Positions 33,725 through 41,860 of a DNA stretch of 58,134 bases are shown here, piece after piece. The notes beneath the pieces are model-generated. The model saw only the letters and a program-made list of their open reading frames with translations. It searched no databases and was not told where the DNA came from. This DNA is from an uncultured Treponema sp. (GTDB lineage: Bacteria; Spirochaetota; Spirochaetia; Treponematales; Treponemataceae). Each line of letters opens with the position of its first letter. Position 1 is the stretch's first letter. The stretch is taken from NCBI GenBank assembly GCA_945877425.1, contig CAMCRZ010000015.1, positions 1 through 58,134 of the forward strand. Direction: 5' to 3'. The position numbers were made by a program, and so were the translations under genes.

Positions 33725-34195
33725 TTAAAATTCCTGCAGGCCTTTTTCCGAAGTCTTATTAAGTGAATCAATTTTCTTTATGAAAAAATCAAGGTTTGTG
33801 CCTACAAAAAGTGCGCTGTAGCCGCAAAGTGCTCCTGCCAGAGAAATTGACGTAATGAAAGCCTGAAGTTGAGTAGTGCGGGCAAAAATTATAAAGAAGA
33901 AAATTCCCACTGTAAGAAGAATGCCGTAAATAATCCACTGGAAAATAGTAACTTTGTATTTTTCCGGATTGTAGTCAGGAGCAATCTGTTCAATTATTTT
34001 TTTAACGGAAGCAGAATTTTCTCCGGAAGAACTTTTTGCGTACTTTGAAAAAAGCTTTTCAGATTTTGTAAGAAGCCGCACCTGACTTCTGCAGTTTTTG
34101 CATTTAAGAAGATGAAGGGAAACACTTAACGGAATACGTTCACCTTTATCAAGAGCAAGGAATTTGTCCATGTAAAAATCACATTTGTTTTTCAT
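33725..34195 (-). CDS. ZAS-type anti-sigma factor
   Basis: A 156-residue protein. The zinc-associated anti-sigma motif HxxxCxxC is present as His-28, Cys-32 and Cys-35 (HLLKCKNC), with a possible extra ligand at Cys-5. Two transmembrane helices follow, about residues 82-105 and 108-131. ATG overlaps the sigma-factor stop as ATGA, the usual arrangement for an ECF sigma and its cognate anti-sigma. The cysteine site suggests release of sigma by oxidants or metal loss, but proteolytic control is equally possible. Confidence 0.72.
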   Translation of the reverse strand: MKNKCDFYMDKFLALDKGERIPLSVSLHLLKCKNCRSQVRLLTKSEKLFSKYAKSSSGENSASVKKIIEQIAPDYNPEKYKVTIFQWIIYGILLTVGIFFFIIFARTTQLQAFITSISLAGALCGYSALFVGTNLDFFIKKIDSLNKTSEKGLQEF

Positions 34196-34734
34196 AATAA
34201 CTCTTTTAATTTTTCCCTTAAAACTTTTTTAGCACGAAACAAGTGAGACTTTATTGTGTTTACAGGAATTGATGTAACTTGCGAAATTTCTTCAAGGCTT
34301 AAATCCCCGAAGAAAAACATATCTACACACAGCTTATAATTTTCAGGCAAATCTTTTACGGCATCTCTTATTGCTTCAACAGTTGCTTTTTTAATCTGTG
34401 CATCTTCCGGCGTGTCATAATTTGAAACAAGCTCCATCTGTTCTGGAATAGAGTCTGCTTCTTTTTTTCTGGTTACAGAATTAAGTGCAGTGGTATAGGC
34501 AATACTTGTAAGCCATGTAGAAAATTTACTTTTTCCCTTAAACGAAGAAAGATTTTTGTAGGCTTTTAAAAACACTTCCTGAATAAAATCTTCTGTGTCT
34601 GTGGAATTGTGAAAAAAACTCATTCCCAAAGAACGAATTCTATTTTCATTTCTACTTATGAGTTTCGCAAAAGCACTTGTTTTTCCCTTTAAAGTTTCTT
34701 TTACTAACTTCTCATCATCAAGTAAAAAAGGCAT
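34192..34734 (-). CDS. ECF-type RNA polymerase sigma factor
   Basis: A 180-residue sigma-70 relative with only regions 2 and 4. Region 2 is TEDFIQEVFLKAYKNLSSFKGKSKFSTWLTSIAYTTALN. Region 4 is LPENYKLCVDMFFFGDLSLEEISQVTSIPVNTIKSHLFRAKKVLREKL. It is translated between an upstream membrane protein and a downstream anti-sigma factor. An ECF-like promoter at 35114-35139 precedes the operon, so positive autoregulation is likely. The inducing signal is unknown; envelope stress is the common theme. Confidence 0.88.
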   Translation of the reverse strand: MPFLLDDEKLVKETLKGKTSAFAKLISRNENRIRSLGMSFFHNSTDTEDFIQEVFLKAYKNLSSFKGKSKFSTWLTSIAYTTALNSVTRKKEADSIPEQMELVSNYDTPEDAQIKKATVEAIRDAVKDLPENYKLCVDMFFFGDLSLEEISQVTSIPVNTIKSHLFRAKKVLREKLKELL

Positions 34735-34743
34735 TTTAATTTT

Positions 34744-35088
34744 CTATTTTCTGAAATCAGGATTTATTTTGTAGAAAACTAAAAGCATTACTCCAAGAAC
34801 AAATGGAATAAGTCCGCCTAAAAGATTCCACGAAACTGGTTCAATTAAAATAAAAAGTACAGTTAAAACGCATCCCACTCCAACAAGACAAAGCCCTGTT
34901 AAAAGAGAAAATGCTTTTATGTTGAAGTTTACCGGCTCATAAGTTCCGTTTTTGATTTTAAGAACTGTTTCTCTGTGCCGCCATAAAAGTGCAAAGAACA
35001 CAAGAATGGCTGAACATATTATTCCCACAATCGGAATAATCGAAATCAGAATCTGAGCTACATGGGAAACTGGTAAAATTGAATTCAT
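34744..35088 (-). CDS. Small membrane protein heading the ECF sigma operon
   Basis: A 114-residue protein with three hydrophobic spans: near residues 8-35, 58-82 and 88-108, separated by the short cytoplasmic stretch RHRETVLKIKNGTYEP. The arrangement resembles DUF6249-like proteins, which often accompany ECF/anti-sigma pairs, but I am not certain. ATG 35088 has AGAGGTGAT in ideal position; the longer frame to 35118 lacks one. As first gene of the operon it may help sense envelope damage; that is inference. Confidence 0.65.
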   Translation of the reverse strand: MNSILPVSHVAQILISIIPIVGIICSAILVFFALLWRHRETVLKIKNGTYEPVNFNIKAFSLLTGLCLVGVGCVLTVLFILIEPVSWNLLGGLIPFVLGVMLLVFYKINPDFRK

Positions 35089-35113
35089 AATATCATCACC
35101 TCTTGTTTTGTAT

Positions 35114-35139
35114 GACACAACTGATTGAAAAAGGTTGCA
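35114..35139 (-). promoter_or_regulatory. ECF sigma-type promoter (probable autoregulation)
   Basis: On the minus strand TGCAACC (35133-35139) is followed by 16 bases and then GTC (35114-35116). This is the AAC...GTC pattern of many ECF promoters. The expected start point is about 18 bases before ATG 35088, leaving room for the ribosome site. No good sigma-70 hexamers overlap it. Confidence 0.6.
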
Positions 35140-35151
35140 CTGTTAAAAAAA

Positions 35152-35649
35152 TTATTCAAAGAAAAGATATTCGTCAAAGTAAATGTCATTGATTTTTCCA
35201 AGAACAAGATTTTCGTTTATAGATTTTTTTAAGTCACTTTTGATTTTTTCTTCGCCGATTGAACGAAGCTGATTTTTTGTCCTTGAAGCATAATATTCCT
35301 GAATTATGGAAACAAACTGTTTTTCCTTACGGTACAATTCTTCAAGCAAAACGCTGTCTCCTGCAGGATAAGAAAACCATGGCTTAATGACAACAATGCT
35401 GTAACTCTGGTCTTCATCTTTTTTAGTTACTGCCCTTACTTGTCCAAGTTCAGTAAAGGCGTTAAGTTTTGTATTGTTTTGACTTTGATTTATGATTTTC
35501 TGCGGAGAAGGATCTTCTTTTCTAAGGTCTTTTGCAATTTGTGCTTTATCAGAAGCAAAGGCTAAAACTGTTGTAAGAAGAATTCCTGCTGCAATTCCAA
35601 TGAGTATGATGATTAAAATTTTTTCCAGTGAAAGTTTAAAGTGTTTCAT
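35152..35649 (-). CDS. FliL-like single-span membrane protein
   Basis: A 165-residue protein: one transmembrane helix (IIILIGIAAGILLTTVLAF), a variable linker, and a C-terminal domain ending IKSDLKKSINENLVLGKINDIYFDEYLFFE. That ending follows the pattern of FliL, the stator-associated flagellar protein (GKerLreeI...iNevL...VyFteFvvQ). Treponema normally encodes FliL among motor genes, so this is probably a FliL-like paralogue. GAGGAAA precedes ATG 35649. The upstream neighbour is hflX, 13 bases away. Confidence 0.55.
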   Translation of the reverse strand: MKHFKLSLEKILIIILIGIAAGILLTTVLAFASDKAQIAKDLRKEDPSPQKIINQSQNNTKLNAFTELGQVRAVTKKDEDQSYSIVVIKPWFSYPAGDSVLLEELYRKEKQFVSIIQEYYASRTKNQLRSIGEEKIKSDLKKSINENLVLGKINDIYFDEYLFFE

Positions 35650-35662
35650 CAGAATTTCCTCT

Positions 35663-36934
35663 TTATTTAAGATAAGGCTTAAGCAATGCAAATGTCCTGC
35701 TGGAACTGTTTAATCTTGCTGTAAGGTAAACGCCGTCTTCAAGCCATTCTTCTTTTTCTATAGTTCCGTTTTTTCTTGCAAGGTCAACTAAGTCGCTTCG
35801 GGAAAAAGGCAGCACGTATGTTCTGGAAGTTCCTAAAAGTGATTCCGTAATTAAAGCAAGGAGAGTGTCAAATCCTTCGTGAGTACAGGCACTTACTTTT
35901 ACTGCATCTGGAAACTGAGCGTTTAGGCGGCATATTTTAAGAGGATCATTTTTTACGCAGTCGATTTTGTTCAGCACTGTTATACGTGGAATTTCATCAG
36001 CATTGATTTCTTTAAGGACTTCTAAAACCTGTTCGTACTGGAAAATGCAGTTTTCGTCACTGGCATCAACTACAATCAGAAGCAAATTAGAAAGAGCTGT
36101 TTCTTCCAGAGTTGATTTAAATGCATCAATTAAAGTGTGTGGCAGATTTGAAATAAATCCTACAGTGTCTGTAATTAAAACAGAGGAGCCTTCTGCAAGT
36201 GCAAGTTTTCGTGTCGTAGGATCAAGTGTTGCAAAAAGCTTGTTTTCTACAAAAACATCTGCTCCCGTAAGTTCATTCAGCAAACTTGATTTTCCTGCGT
36301 TCGTGTAGCCTACTAGTGCACAGCTTGCCGTACAGGTGCGTTCCCTTTGCTTACGCTGAGTTTCACGGTTTGTTTCTACCTGTTTAAGTTCTTTTTCTAT
36401 AGAGATGATTTTATCTTCTATCTGGCGTCTGTCCAGTTCAGCTTTAGTTTCGCCGCTTCCTTTTGCACCGTAATTTCCGCCTCTTTGACGAGCCAGGTCG
36501 CCGTACATGTGGCTTATTCGTGGAAGTGAATATTTAAGCTTTGCAAGTTCAACTTGAAGGGCTGCTTCTTTTGTCTGCGCCCTCTGTGCAAATATTCTGA
36601 TTATAACTTCATTTCTGTCAAATACAGGTTTTGAAGCAAGCTTTTCCCAGTTTCTCTGTTTTGAAGGATCAATTCCCCAGTCAAAAATTATGCAGTCAGC
36701 AAAAACTTCTTTTGCCTTGTCTGAAATTTCCTGAGCCTTTCCTGTGCCTATTCCGTAAGCAGCAGTTTTTTCAATTCTGTTAAGGACAATTATATCTGCA
36801 ACTTCCATTCCCAAAGTGTCTGTAAGTCCCACTAGTTCCTGGATTTTCCCGTTTTCGCCTTCACTTGTTTTGTCCGGAGCACCAACTAAAAGACAGCGCA
36901 CTTTTTTTTCTTCTTCTTCAGCAACATTTACCAT
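35663..36934 (-). CDS. hflX: Ribosome-associated GTPase HflX
   Basis: A 423-residue HflX. The N-terminal domain has the IGTGKAQEI glycine-rich signature, then RISHMYGDLARQRGGNYGAKGSGETKAELDRR. The G domain has GYTNAGKSSL (G1), ITDTVGFISNLP (G3) and NKID (G4). HflX splits stalled or hibernating 70S ribosomes, particularly after heat stress. ATG 36934 is chosen because TATAAT lies exactly six bases before it and there is no ribosome site. The longer frame to 36976 would include the promoter. Confidence 0.92.
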   Translation of the reverse strand: MVNVAEEEEKKVRCLLVGAPDKTSEGENGKIQELVGLTDTLGMEVADIIVLNRIEKTAAYGIGTGKAQEISDKAKEVFADCIIFDWGIDPSKQRNWEKLASKPVFDRNEVIIRIFAQRAQTKEAALQVELAKLKYSLPRISHMYGDLARQRGGNYGAKGSGETKAELDRRQIEDKIISIEKELKQVETNRETQRKQRERTCTASCALVGYTNAGKSSLLNELTGADVFVENKLFATLDPTTRKLALAEGSSVLITDTVGFISNLPHTLIDAFKSTLEETALSNLLLIVVDASDENCIFQYEQVLEVLKEINADEIPRITVLNKIDCVKNDPLKICRLNAQFPDAVKVSACTHEGFDTLLALITESLLGTSRTYVLPFSRSDLVDLARKNGTIEKEEWLEDGVYLTARLNSSSRTFALLKPYLK

Positions 36935-36940
36935 AAGCAG

Positions 36941-36946
36941 ATTATA
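36941..36946 (-). promoter_or_regulatory. -10 box of a probable leaderless hflX transcript
   Basis: TATAAT on the minus strand, six bases from ATG 36934. Confidence 0.6.
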
Positions 36947-37086
36947 CTTTTCAAAAGCCTTCTTGTGAAGAAGCATAAAGTAAGAGTTTGTGTTGTGCAG
37001 AAAGTTGTGCCGTAAAACTGATACTGTAAAAATCTTGAGAAATTCTATATTATAGTGTAGGCTATTTTATTAAGCAGGCGGAAAAT

Positions 37087-38793
37087 ATGTCACCAAAAAT
37101 AAAAAATGTAATAAGTTTAATAGTTTCCTTTTTAGTCTCTTGCATGGCACTTTTCTTTGTCAGCTCAGGCGGATTTAATTTCATTGAAGTTAAGTTTTAT
37201 GAGCCAAGGGTGCTGGAAAATATTAACGCCCAGATTGAATCAATTCAGAAATTTTACGACAGTTATTTTCAGCGCCTTAATGATGATTTTTCGTCTTACG
37301 TTTCAAAAAAGTTTATGGCATCTTACTTTGACCGTGAAACAGATGAAGCAGAAGAACAGCAGCGTGTTTACGAAACAGGCGTACTTTTTGAAAAAAATCC
37401 CGGTCTTGAAGGAATGAGGGTTATAGAAAACGACGGCATTCACATTCATTACAGCACTTACCGTGAAGACATTTTGAAGGAAGACAATGCAACAGTTTCC
37501 TACAAAAATTACAATACAGTAAACGACATTCCGTTTGACCTTCTTCAAAGCGGATTTGTGTGGGACGCAGAAAGAAATCGCCTTATTTTCAGTTACAATT
37601 TTTCTGATTCATTTGACGTTAACAGAGGAACTTTTGTTTTCTATATTTCAGGTGATGATTTTACGCGCTGTCTTGTTGCAGCAGACATTGTTCCACTGAA
37701 CACAAGAGGTTATCTTGTTGACGAAAAGGGCATAATATTTAATTTGCCTGGAATAGGAAGGGACAGTCTTGCTAAGTTTGCAGCTGAAAAATGGCAGCAC
37801 AATATTTACGGAGTTGAAGCTCTTGCATCTGATGAAAATATAACCCTGTTCGTTGTAAGTAAAAAGTCTGCAAGCGGATTAAGTGTAGGCTGGGTTGTGC
37901 CGGAAAGTGATTTTTCTTTTACCAGCCAGGAAAAAATGCTTTTGATGGTTTGCATTTTCATTACAGTTTTCCTGATTGTCTTTCTGATATTTAATATCCG
38001 CCACGATGATTTTGTCGTTATAAACAGCCGCATCAGAAAATTCCAGTATACGCTTTTAAGGGAATACATTGACCGTAAAGACACATTTGACTGGAATACT
38101 ATGGCAAAAGAAATCAGCCGTAGAAAAATGGAAGTAAACGATGAAATTAAAAAAAGCTTAGGTTCAAGAGGCAGGCGTCACAGCAAGGAAGTGGATGAAC
38201 TTCTGGACAAAAGCTGGTCTCAGGTAATGGGCGCTCTTGCAGGAAACATTTCAATTACTCAGGTAAATTCCGTTCATGCTGATGAAAAAGTTGCCGCAGA
38301 TGTCGCCGAAGCAGAAGCTGTAGAAGAAATTCCTGCAGCCGAAGAGTTAGAGCCATTAGAAGAACTTGAAGAAGCCGAGCCGTTAGAAGAAGCAAAACCA
38401 GCCGAAGCCGAAGAACTGGAGCCGTTAGAAGAAGCAGAACCAGCCGAAGCCGAAGAGTTAGAGCCATTAGAAGAAGCCGAGCCAGCCGAAGCCGAAGAGT
38501 TAGAGCCATTAGAAGAAGCCGAGCCAGTTGAAGCCGAAGAACTGGAACCATTAGAAGAAGTTTCAGAGCCAGAAACTACAGACAAAGCCCAAACTGCACT
38601 TTCTGATTCAAATGACAGTAACAGCAGTGAAGTTGAAATTCAGGAAACAACACTGGAAGAATTCCTTGCCGAAGAAAATTTGCTAAACAAAAGAGATGAA
38701 AATGCCGAAAAAAGAAAATACGAGGCAGAAAGAAACTTTTCTGTTGAAAGCCTTGATTTTTCGGAATTAGATAATGGCTCAAAAGAAGAGTAA
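37087..38793 (+). CDS. Sensor-like membrane protein with acidic Glu/Ala/Pro repeat tail
   Basis: A 568-residue protein. A helix at residues 12-33 and another near 285-308 flank an extracytoplasmic domain of about 250 residues, a topology resembling dCache chemoreceptor sensors. After the second helix come about 100 basic residues, then an acidic tract of 14-residue repeats with the core EELEPLEEAEPAEA (encoded by 42-base repeats at 38401-38568), and a charged tail. No HAMP, kinase or methyl-accepting domain is present, so the output is unknown. The upstream region contains GGCGG before ATG. The next gene overlaps its end by 20 bases. Confidence 0.6.
   Translation: MSPKIKNVISLIVSFLVSCMALFFVSSGGFNFIEVKFYEPRVLENINAQIESIQKFYDSYFQRLNDDFSSYVSKKFMASYFDRETDEAEEQQRVYETGVLFEKNPGLEGMRVIENDGIHIHYSTYREDILKEDNATVSYKNYNTVNDIPFDLLQSGFVWDAERNRLIFSYNFSDSFDVNRGTFVFYISGDDFTRCLVAADIVPLNTRGYLVDEKGIIFNLPGIGRDSLAKFAAEKWQHNIYGVEALASDENITLFVVSKKSASGLSVGWVVPESDFSFTSQEKMLLMVCIFITVFLIVFLIFNIRHDDFVVINSRIRKFQYTLLREYIDRKDTFDWNTMAKEISRRKMEVNDEIKKSLGSRGRRHSKEVDELLDKSWSQVMGALAGNISITQVNSVHADEKVAADVAEAEAVEEIPAAEELEPLEELEEAEPLEEAKPAEAEELEPLEEAEPAEAEELEPLEEAEPAEAEELEPLEEAEPVEAEELEPLEEVSEPETTDKAQTALSDSNDSNSSEVEIQETTLEEFLAEENLLNKRDENAEKRKYEAERNFSVESLDFSELDNGSKEE
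38401..38568 (+). repeat. 42-base in-frame tandem repeat, about four copies
   Basis: Copies start at 38401, 38443, 38485 and 38527. The second and third are identical base for base; the first and fourth diverge by a few substitutions, with partial copies before. The unit length keeps the reading frame, so copy-number change would alter the acidic tail without breaking the protein. Confidence 0.9.
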
Positions 38794-39094
38794 TATGCCT
38801 TTAATTAAAAATATGGCAGAGTTCAGTGAAATTTCAGACAAAGAACAAACTTCCTCTTTTACCGGCGGACTTTTAAAAAAAGCCATTGCTGTAAGGGAAA
38901 CAAATGTTTCTTTAAAAGAAAAAACAGGACTTCTTGCCGCAATTGGAAAAAAAGAAATGCAGGCATCTAAAGCAGAAATCTCAAATGTAATTCAGTTAAA
39001 AAACGGCGTATTTACAATCAACAGTAACGTTGAAACTTCAGCAGTAAAAGTTGATCCTTTCCTTAAACAGTTAGTGGAATCAGTTTTAAAATAA
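38774..39094 (+). CDS. Uncharacterised 106-residue protein
   Basis: I do not recognise a family. The protein is soluble and Lys/Ser-rich, with a helical middle (GGLLKKAIAVRETNVSLKEKTGLLAAIGKKEMQ) and a C-terminal VDPFLKQLVESVLK helix. It starts inside the 3' end of the acidic-repeat gene (20-base overlap), a sign of translational coupling and a shared role. A later ATG at 38795 is possible. It is convergent with the thioesterase gene at 17 bases' distance. Confidence 0.5.
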   Translation: MAQKKSNMPLIKNMAEFSEISDKEQTSSFTGGLLKKAIAVRETNVSLKEKTGLLAAIGKKEMQASKAEISNVIQLKNGVFTINSNVETSAVKVDPFLKQLVESVLK

Positions 39095-39111
39095 AGCATA
39101 AACTTACAGAC

Positions 39112-39507
39112 TCAGGGTTTTAAGCCTTCTACAAGAAATTCCGGCGGAAGTTTTGCAGGCGTACCTGAATTATTTACGCTTGCCCAGGTAACATCGGCTA
39201 AAGCACATACAGTGCCGTCTTCTTTTCTTATAACCTGATGAATAGTGCCGCTTACTGCTCCGATTTTTACTGGAGTAGTTTCAATTACAATTTCATCATT
39301 AAGAAAAGCTGAACTTTTGTAGTGAATGTCAATGTGGGTAACGTAAAGTGAATATCCGGCTTTTACAGCTTCATTGTATGGAAAATTTATCTGATTTAAG
39401 TAATCCATCCGTGCAAATTCAAGGTAGTTTAAATAAACTGCATTGTTTACATGGCTGTAACTGTCACATTCGTAAGAGCGTACTTTTAAAGTTGAAGTGT
39501 AAGTCAT
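39112..39507 (-). CDS. Hot-dog-fold acyl-CoA thioesterase (YbgC/FadM-like)
   Basis: A 131-residue 4HBT thioesterase. VRSYECDSYSHVNNAVYLNYLEFARMDYL carries the catalytic Asp and His-Val-Asn of the YbgC/4-hydroxybenzoyl-CoA thioesterase group. DIHYKSSAFLNDEIVIETTP and a WASVNN strand follow. It hydrolyses an acyl-CoA or acyl-ACP thioester; the natural substrate is unknown. GAGGA precedes ATG, three bases after the DUF5312-like gene, so it is the second gene of that operon. Confidence 0.82.
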   Translation of the reverse strand: MTYTSTLKVRSYECDSYSHVNNAVYLNYLEFARMDYLNQINFPYNEAVKAGYSLYVTHIDIHYKSSAFLNDEIVIETTPVKIGAVSGTIHQVIRKEDGTVCALADVTWASVNNSGTPAKLPPEFLVEGLKP

Positions 39508-39510
39508 AGT

Positions 39511-41037
39511 TTAATCCTCGTCAATTTCAATGTGATAAGTCTGAATAAGTGAAACAAAGGCGAAAATCTTTTTGTAAACGTCAATGCACATTTCTTTAAG
39601 GGCGCCTTCTGTAAAGTGATCAAGTTCTTTCCAGTTCATGAGAAGTTCACTTTTAGGAAGCTTGACAAAATCTTCCAGAAGCATTTTAAGGTTTCGGCCG
39701 TAAGTGATGAAATTCTTTGTTGCTTCAAGAATGGAATTTGCAGCCATATTGTTTACGTCTTTAAGTGTTGTATGGATTATATTCCGGGCTTCTTTATCAC
39801 GCTCAGAACGAGGCAAAAGTGTTTTAAGCTTAATTCCCACAGATGCTTCTTCCGCAAGACTGTTGTCAAGTTCAGTAATTTCTTCGGAAGTCTGAATAAG
39901 CTGGTGGAATGCTTCGCTCATTGGCTTTGAAAGCTGCTGGTTTGTCCATTCACCGCGGATAACAAGAACATCGCTCAGTTCACGAATATTTTTCTTTGTA
40001 TATTCAATAAGGAAATTCTTTAAGTAAGCAAGAGGATTTGAATATAAAAATGCACCAAGCTGTTTCCTTTCAAAAGGAGCGCTTCCTAATTCATTGTAAT
40101 ATTTAAGTTTAGGAACATCAGTAGTACCGAAAATTTCACTTAAAAGCTTTTCGATTTTTCCTTCAGCCTGTTTGCGCTTAATATTGTCTAAAGCAGTTTC
40201 TGCAGCCTTTTTAACTTGAGTAATGTAATCGTCTGCAATGTGAAGGTCTTCAACAGCGTAATCATCTTTGTAAGAAGGATTTTCAAGTATAAGCTGAAGG
40301 AGCATTTCGAATATACGCTTTTCTTTTACAGTGCGCACTTTGGAAAGAACACGGCGCCACAACCCTTGAGATATAGGTTCAGAGCCTTTAACTGATTTGA
40401 TAAGTTTAAAAGCATCGTCCCAGTCAGTTTCAAAAGGCAAAACCCATGCTACGTCTATAAAGTTTTTAATGTCTTCGCTGACGTATGAGCCGTTTATTGA
40501 ATTAAATCGTGGTGCTGATGTAAATACACCTTCCCTTATGCCGCCGTCGAACTTTTTTACTATAAAGTAATAGTCGTAAGTGCAAAAGTTCATCATGACT
40601 ACAAGTTTTGAATAAAGTGCGTCAATTTTGGTGATTTTAGTACTGTCAAAGTCAGAAGTGATTTTTTTTATATCCTGATTTACTTTTTCCGTTAACTGAG
40701 GAAGCGGCATTTTTCTTGCCTGTTCGTTTATTGCTTCTTCGGAAAGTGAATCAAGGAGAAGTTTCTGTTCTTCGGAAAGTGAAGTGTTTATAACTACATT
40801 TTTCAGTGCATTTTTATTTGTTGACTGGAAAATTACCTGCAGCGGATAAATTGCCTTGTAAATGTCATAGAAAAATTTCCCCAAACCAGGTTCTGCTTCA
40901 TGAGATGAAGTTTTATAAAAGTGACATTTTGTCCGTTGAAGATTTTTTGAAATGTTTTTAAGAACACGTTTTTTCTGCGATTCAGGGTCACTTCCGCTAA
41001 AAAGTGACGAAAAAAGATTTGCTAAAAAATTGCCCAT
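39511..41037 (-). CDS. DUF5312-like spirochaete protein
   Basis: A 508-residue, mostly helical cytoplasmic protein starting MGNFLANLFSSLFSG. It contains KDDYAVEDLHIADDYITQVKKAAETALDNIKRKQAEGK and long helices without transmembrane segments. I recall this pattern as DUF5312, restricted to spirochaetes and of unknown function; that assignment is from memory. ATG 41037 has TATACT seven bases upstream and no ribosome site, so the longer frame to 41073 is rejected. A thioesterase gene follows. Confidence 0.55.
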   Translation of the reverse strand: MGNFLANLFSSLFSGSDPESQKKRVLKNISKNLQRTKCHFYKTSSHEAEPGLGKFFYDIYKAIYPLQVIFQSTNKNALKNVVINTSLSEEQKLLLDSLSEEAINEQARKMPLPQLTEKVNQDIKKITSDFDSTKITKIDALYSKLVVMMNFCTYDYYFIVKKFDGGIREGVFTSAPRFNSINGSYVSEDIKNFIDVAWVLPFETDWDDAFKLIKSVKGSEPISQGLWRRVLSKVRTVKEKRIFEMLLQLILENPSYKDDYAVEDLHIADDYITQVKKAAETALDNIKRKQAEGKIEKLLSEIFGTTDVPKLKYYNELGSAPFERKQLGAFLYSNPLAYLKNFLIEYTKKNIRELSDVLVIRGEWTNQQLSKPMSEAFHQLIQTSEEITELDNSLAEEASVGIKLKTLLPRSERDKEARNIIHTTLKDVNNMAANSILEATKNFITYGRNLKMLLEDFVKLPKSELLMNWKELDHFTEGALKEMCIDVYKKIFAFVSLIQTYHIEIDED

Positions 41038-41044
41038 AGCTACA

Positions 41045-41050
41045 AGTATA
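41045..41050 (-). promoter_or_regulatory. -10 box of a probable leaderless DUF5312-like transcript
   Basis: TATACT on the minus strand, seven bases from ATG 41037. Confidence 0.45.
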
Positions 41051-41153
41051 TATAAAAAGGAAAAATTATACAATAAAACATCTTTAATGAGAAAAATTGC
41101 TGCCTGCAGCCTTGTCTTTGCCAGAAAGATTCAGCAGAACGTGGAATTTTTCC

Positions 41154-41181
41154 TTGACAATTGGAATGGGTGTGGTATTAT
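41154..41181 (+). promoter_or_regulatory. Promoter of the first small lipoprotein gene
   Basis: TTGACA (41154-41159), a 16-base spacer and TATTAT (41176-41181), giving a leader of about 120 bases. Confidence 0.7.
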
Positions 41182-41269
41182 GTATGACAGAATGGAAGCA
41201 GAAACGTACTTGGTTTCAGGTGCGTATTCAAAGTTTGTGTTGCAAGCTTAATCTATTCAAAAATATGCA

Positions 41270-41302
41270 CTTTACAATGCAGTTTAGTTGTAAAGGTAGG
41301 AG
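41270..41302 (+). promoter_or_regulatory. Conserved leader hairpin plus ribosome site, copy 1
   Basis: CTTTACAA (41270-41277) pairs with TTGTAAAG (41288-41295), with a 10-base loop. AGGAG (41298-41302) follows three bases later, and ATG is at 41309. The same hairpin precedes the paralogous gene, so it may control translation. Confidence 0.6.
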
Positions 41303-41308
41303 TTTATT

Positions 41309-41512
41309 ATGAAGAAGGCTATGTTAGTTTTAGCTATGGTTGCAGGAATTTCAATGGCATTTGTTTCTTGTGGAAAGAAAGGAAAATGCGCTGAGTGTGG
41401 AAAAGAAAATGTTTCAGTTACAACTGTAACAGCAGATGTTGGAGGAGAGACAATAACAGGAGATCTCTGCAAGGACTGCAAAAAAGCATTCGATGAAGCT
41501 ATGAAAAAATAG
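41309..41512 (+). CDS. Small lipoprotein with paired CxxC motifs, copy 1
   Basis: A 67-residue protein. The signal peptide MKKAMLVLAMVAGISMAFVSC ends in a lipobox with Cys-21 lipidated. The mature part has CAEC and CKDC about 28 residues apart, a zinc-ribbon or redox-active layout. The fold between them is a short beta hairpin (VTTVTADVGGETITG). It is exported and membrane-anchored, and its ligand is unknown. AGGAG precedes ATG below a conserved hairpin. It is one half of a tandem duplication with 41861-42115. Confidence 0.75.
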   Translation: MKKAMLVLAMVAGISMAFVSCGKKGKCAECGKENVSVTTVTADVGGETITGDLCKDCKKAFDEAMKK

Positions 41513-41565
41513 ATGCAACTGGACTCGCAGACTAATTTAGTTTTTTTAGACTAATTCAAATAAAA

Positions 41566-41610
41566 AGGCTTTTTCGGAAGGTTTATATCTTTCGTAAGAG
41601 CCTTTTTTTG
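41566..41610 (+). terminator. Terminator of small lipoprotein copy 1
   Basis: AGGCTTTTTCGGAAG and CTTTCGTAAGAGCCT form an imperfect stem with a short AT loop, followed by seven T. The same motif recurs after copy 2. Confidence 0.75.
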
Positions 41611-41702
41611 TTTCCTCACTTATCCAAAAAACACCACAGCACTTAACAACAAACTAGTTGCTTTTGCCCTGAATTTGATGAACACCGCAGTTTTCCCCCC
41701 TC

Positions 41703-41731
41703 TTGACAGACTTAGTTAAAGAATTTATCCT
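41703..41731 (+). promoter_or_regulatory. Promoter of the second small lipoprotein gene
   Basis: TTGACA (41703-41708), a 17-base spacer and TATCCT (41726-41731), about 120 bases before the hairpin-led start, as in copy 1. Confidence 0.55.
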
Positions 41732-41821
41732 TGATTAAATGGAATAGAACAGTAATTCTGAACGTATGTGCAGAGTTGCAAAGTTAGTGTTTCTAGCTTA
41801 ATCTATCCAAACATATTTTTA

Positions 41822-41854
41822 CTTTACAATCGAGCTTAGTTGTAAAGGTAGGAG
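41822..41854 (+). promoter_or_regulatory. Conserved leader hairpin plus ribosome site, copy 2
   Basis: CTTTACAA (41822-41829) and TTGTAAAG (41840-41847) are identical to copy 1. The loop is again 10 bases but its sequence differs at several positions. AGGAG is at 41850-41854. Confidence 0.6.
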
Positions 41855-41860
41855 TTTATT

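Noticed and set aside
38255..38585. Two reverse-strand open frames rich in Ser/Gly/Ala or Leu/Arg within the acidic repeat
   Set aside because: They are mirror images of the 42-base repeat in the sense gene, with no ribosome site, and their composition follows directly from the repeat.
41097..41312. Plus-strand open frame upstream of the first small lipoprotein
   Set aside because: It spans the promoter and leader hairpin, has no ribosome site, and its peptide is not conserved in the duplicated copy.
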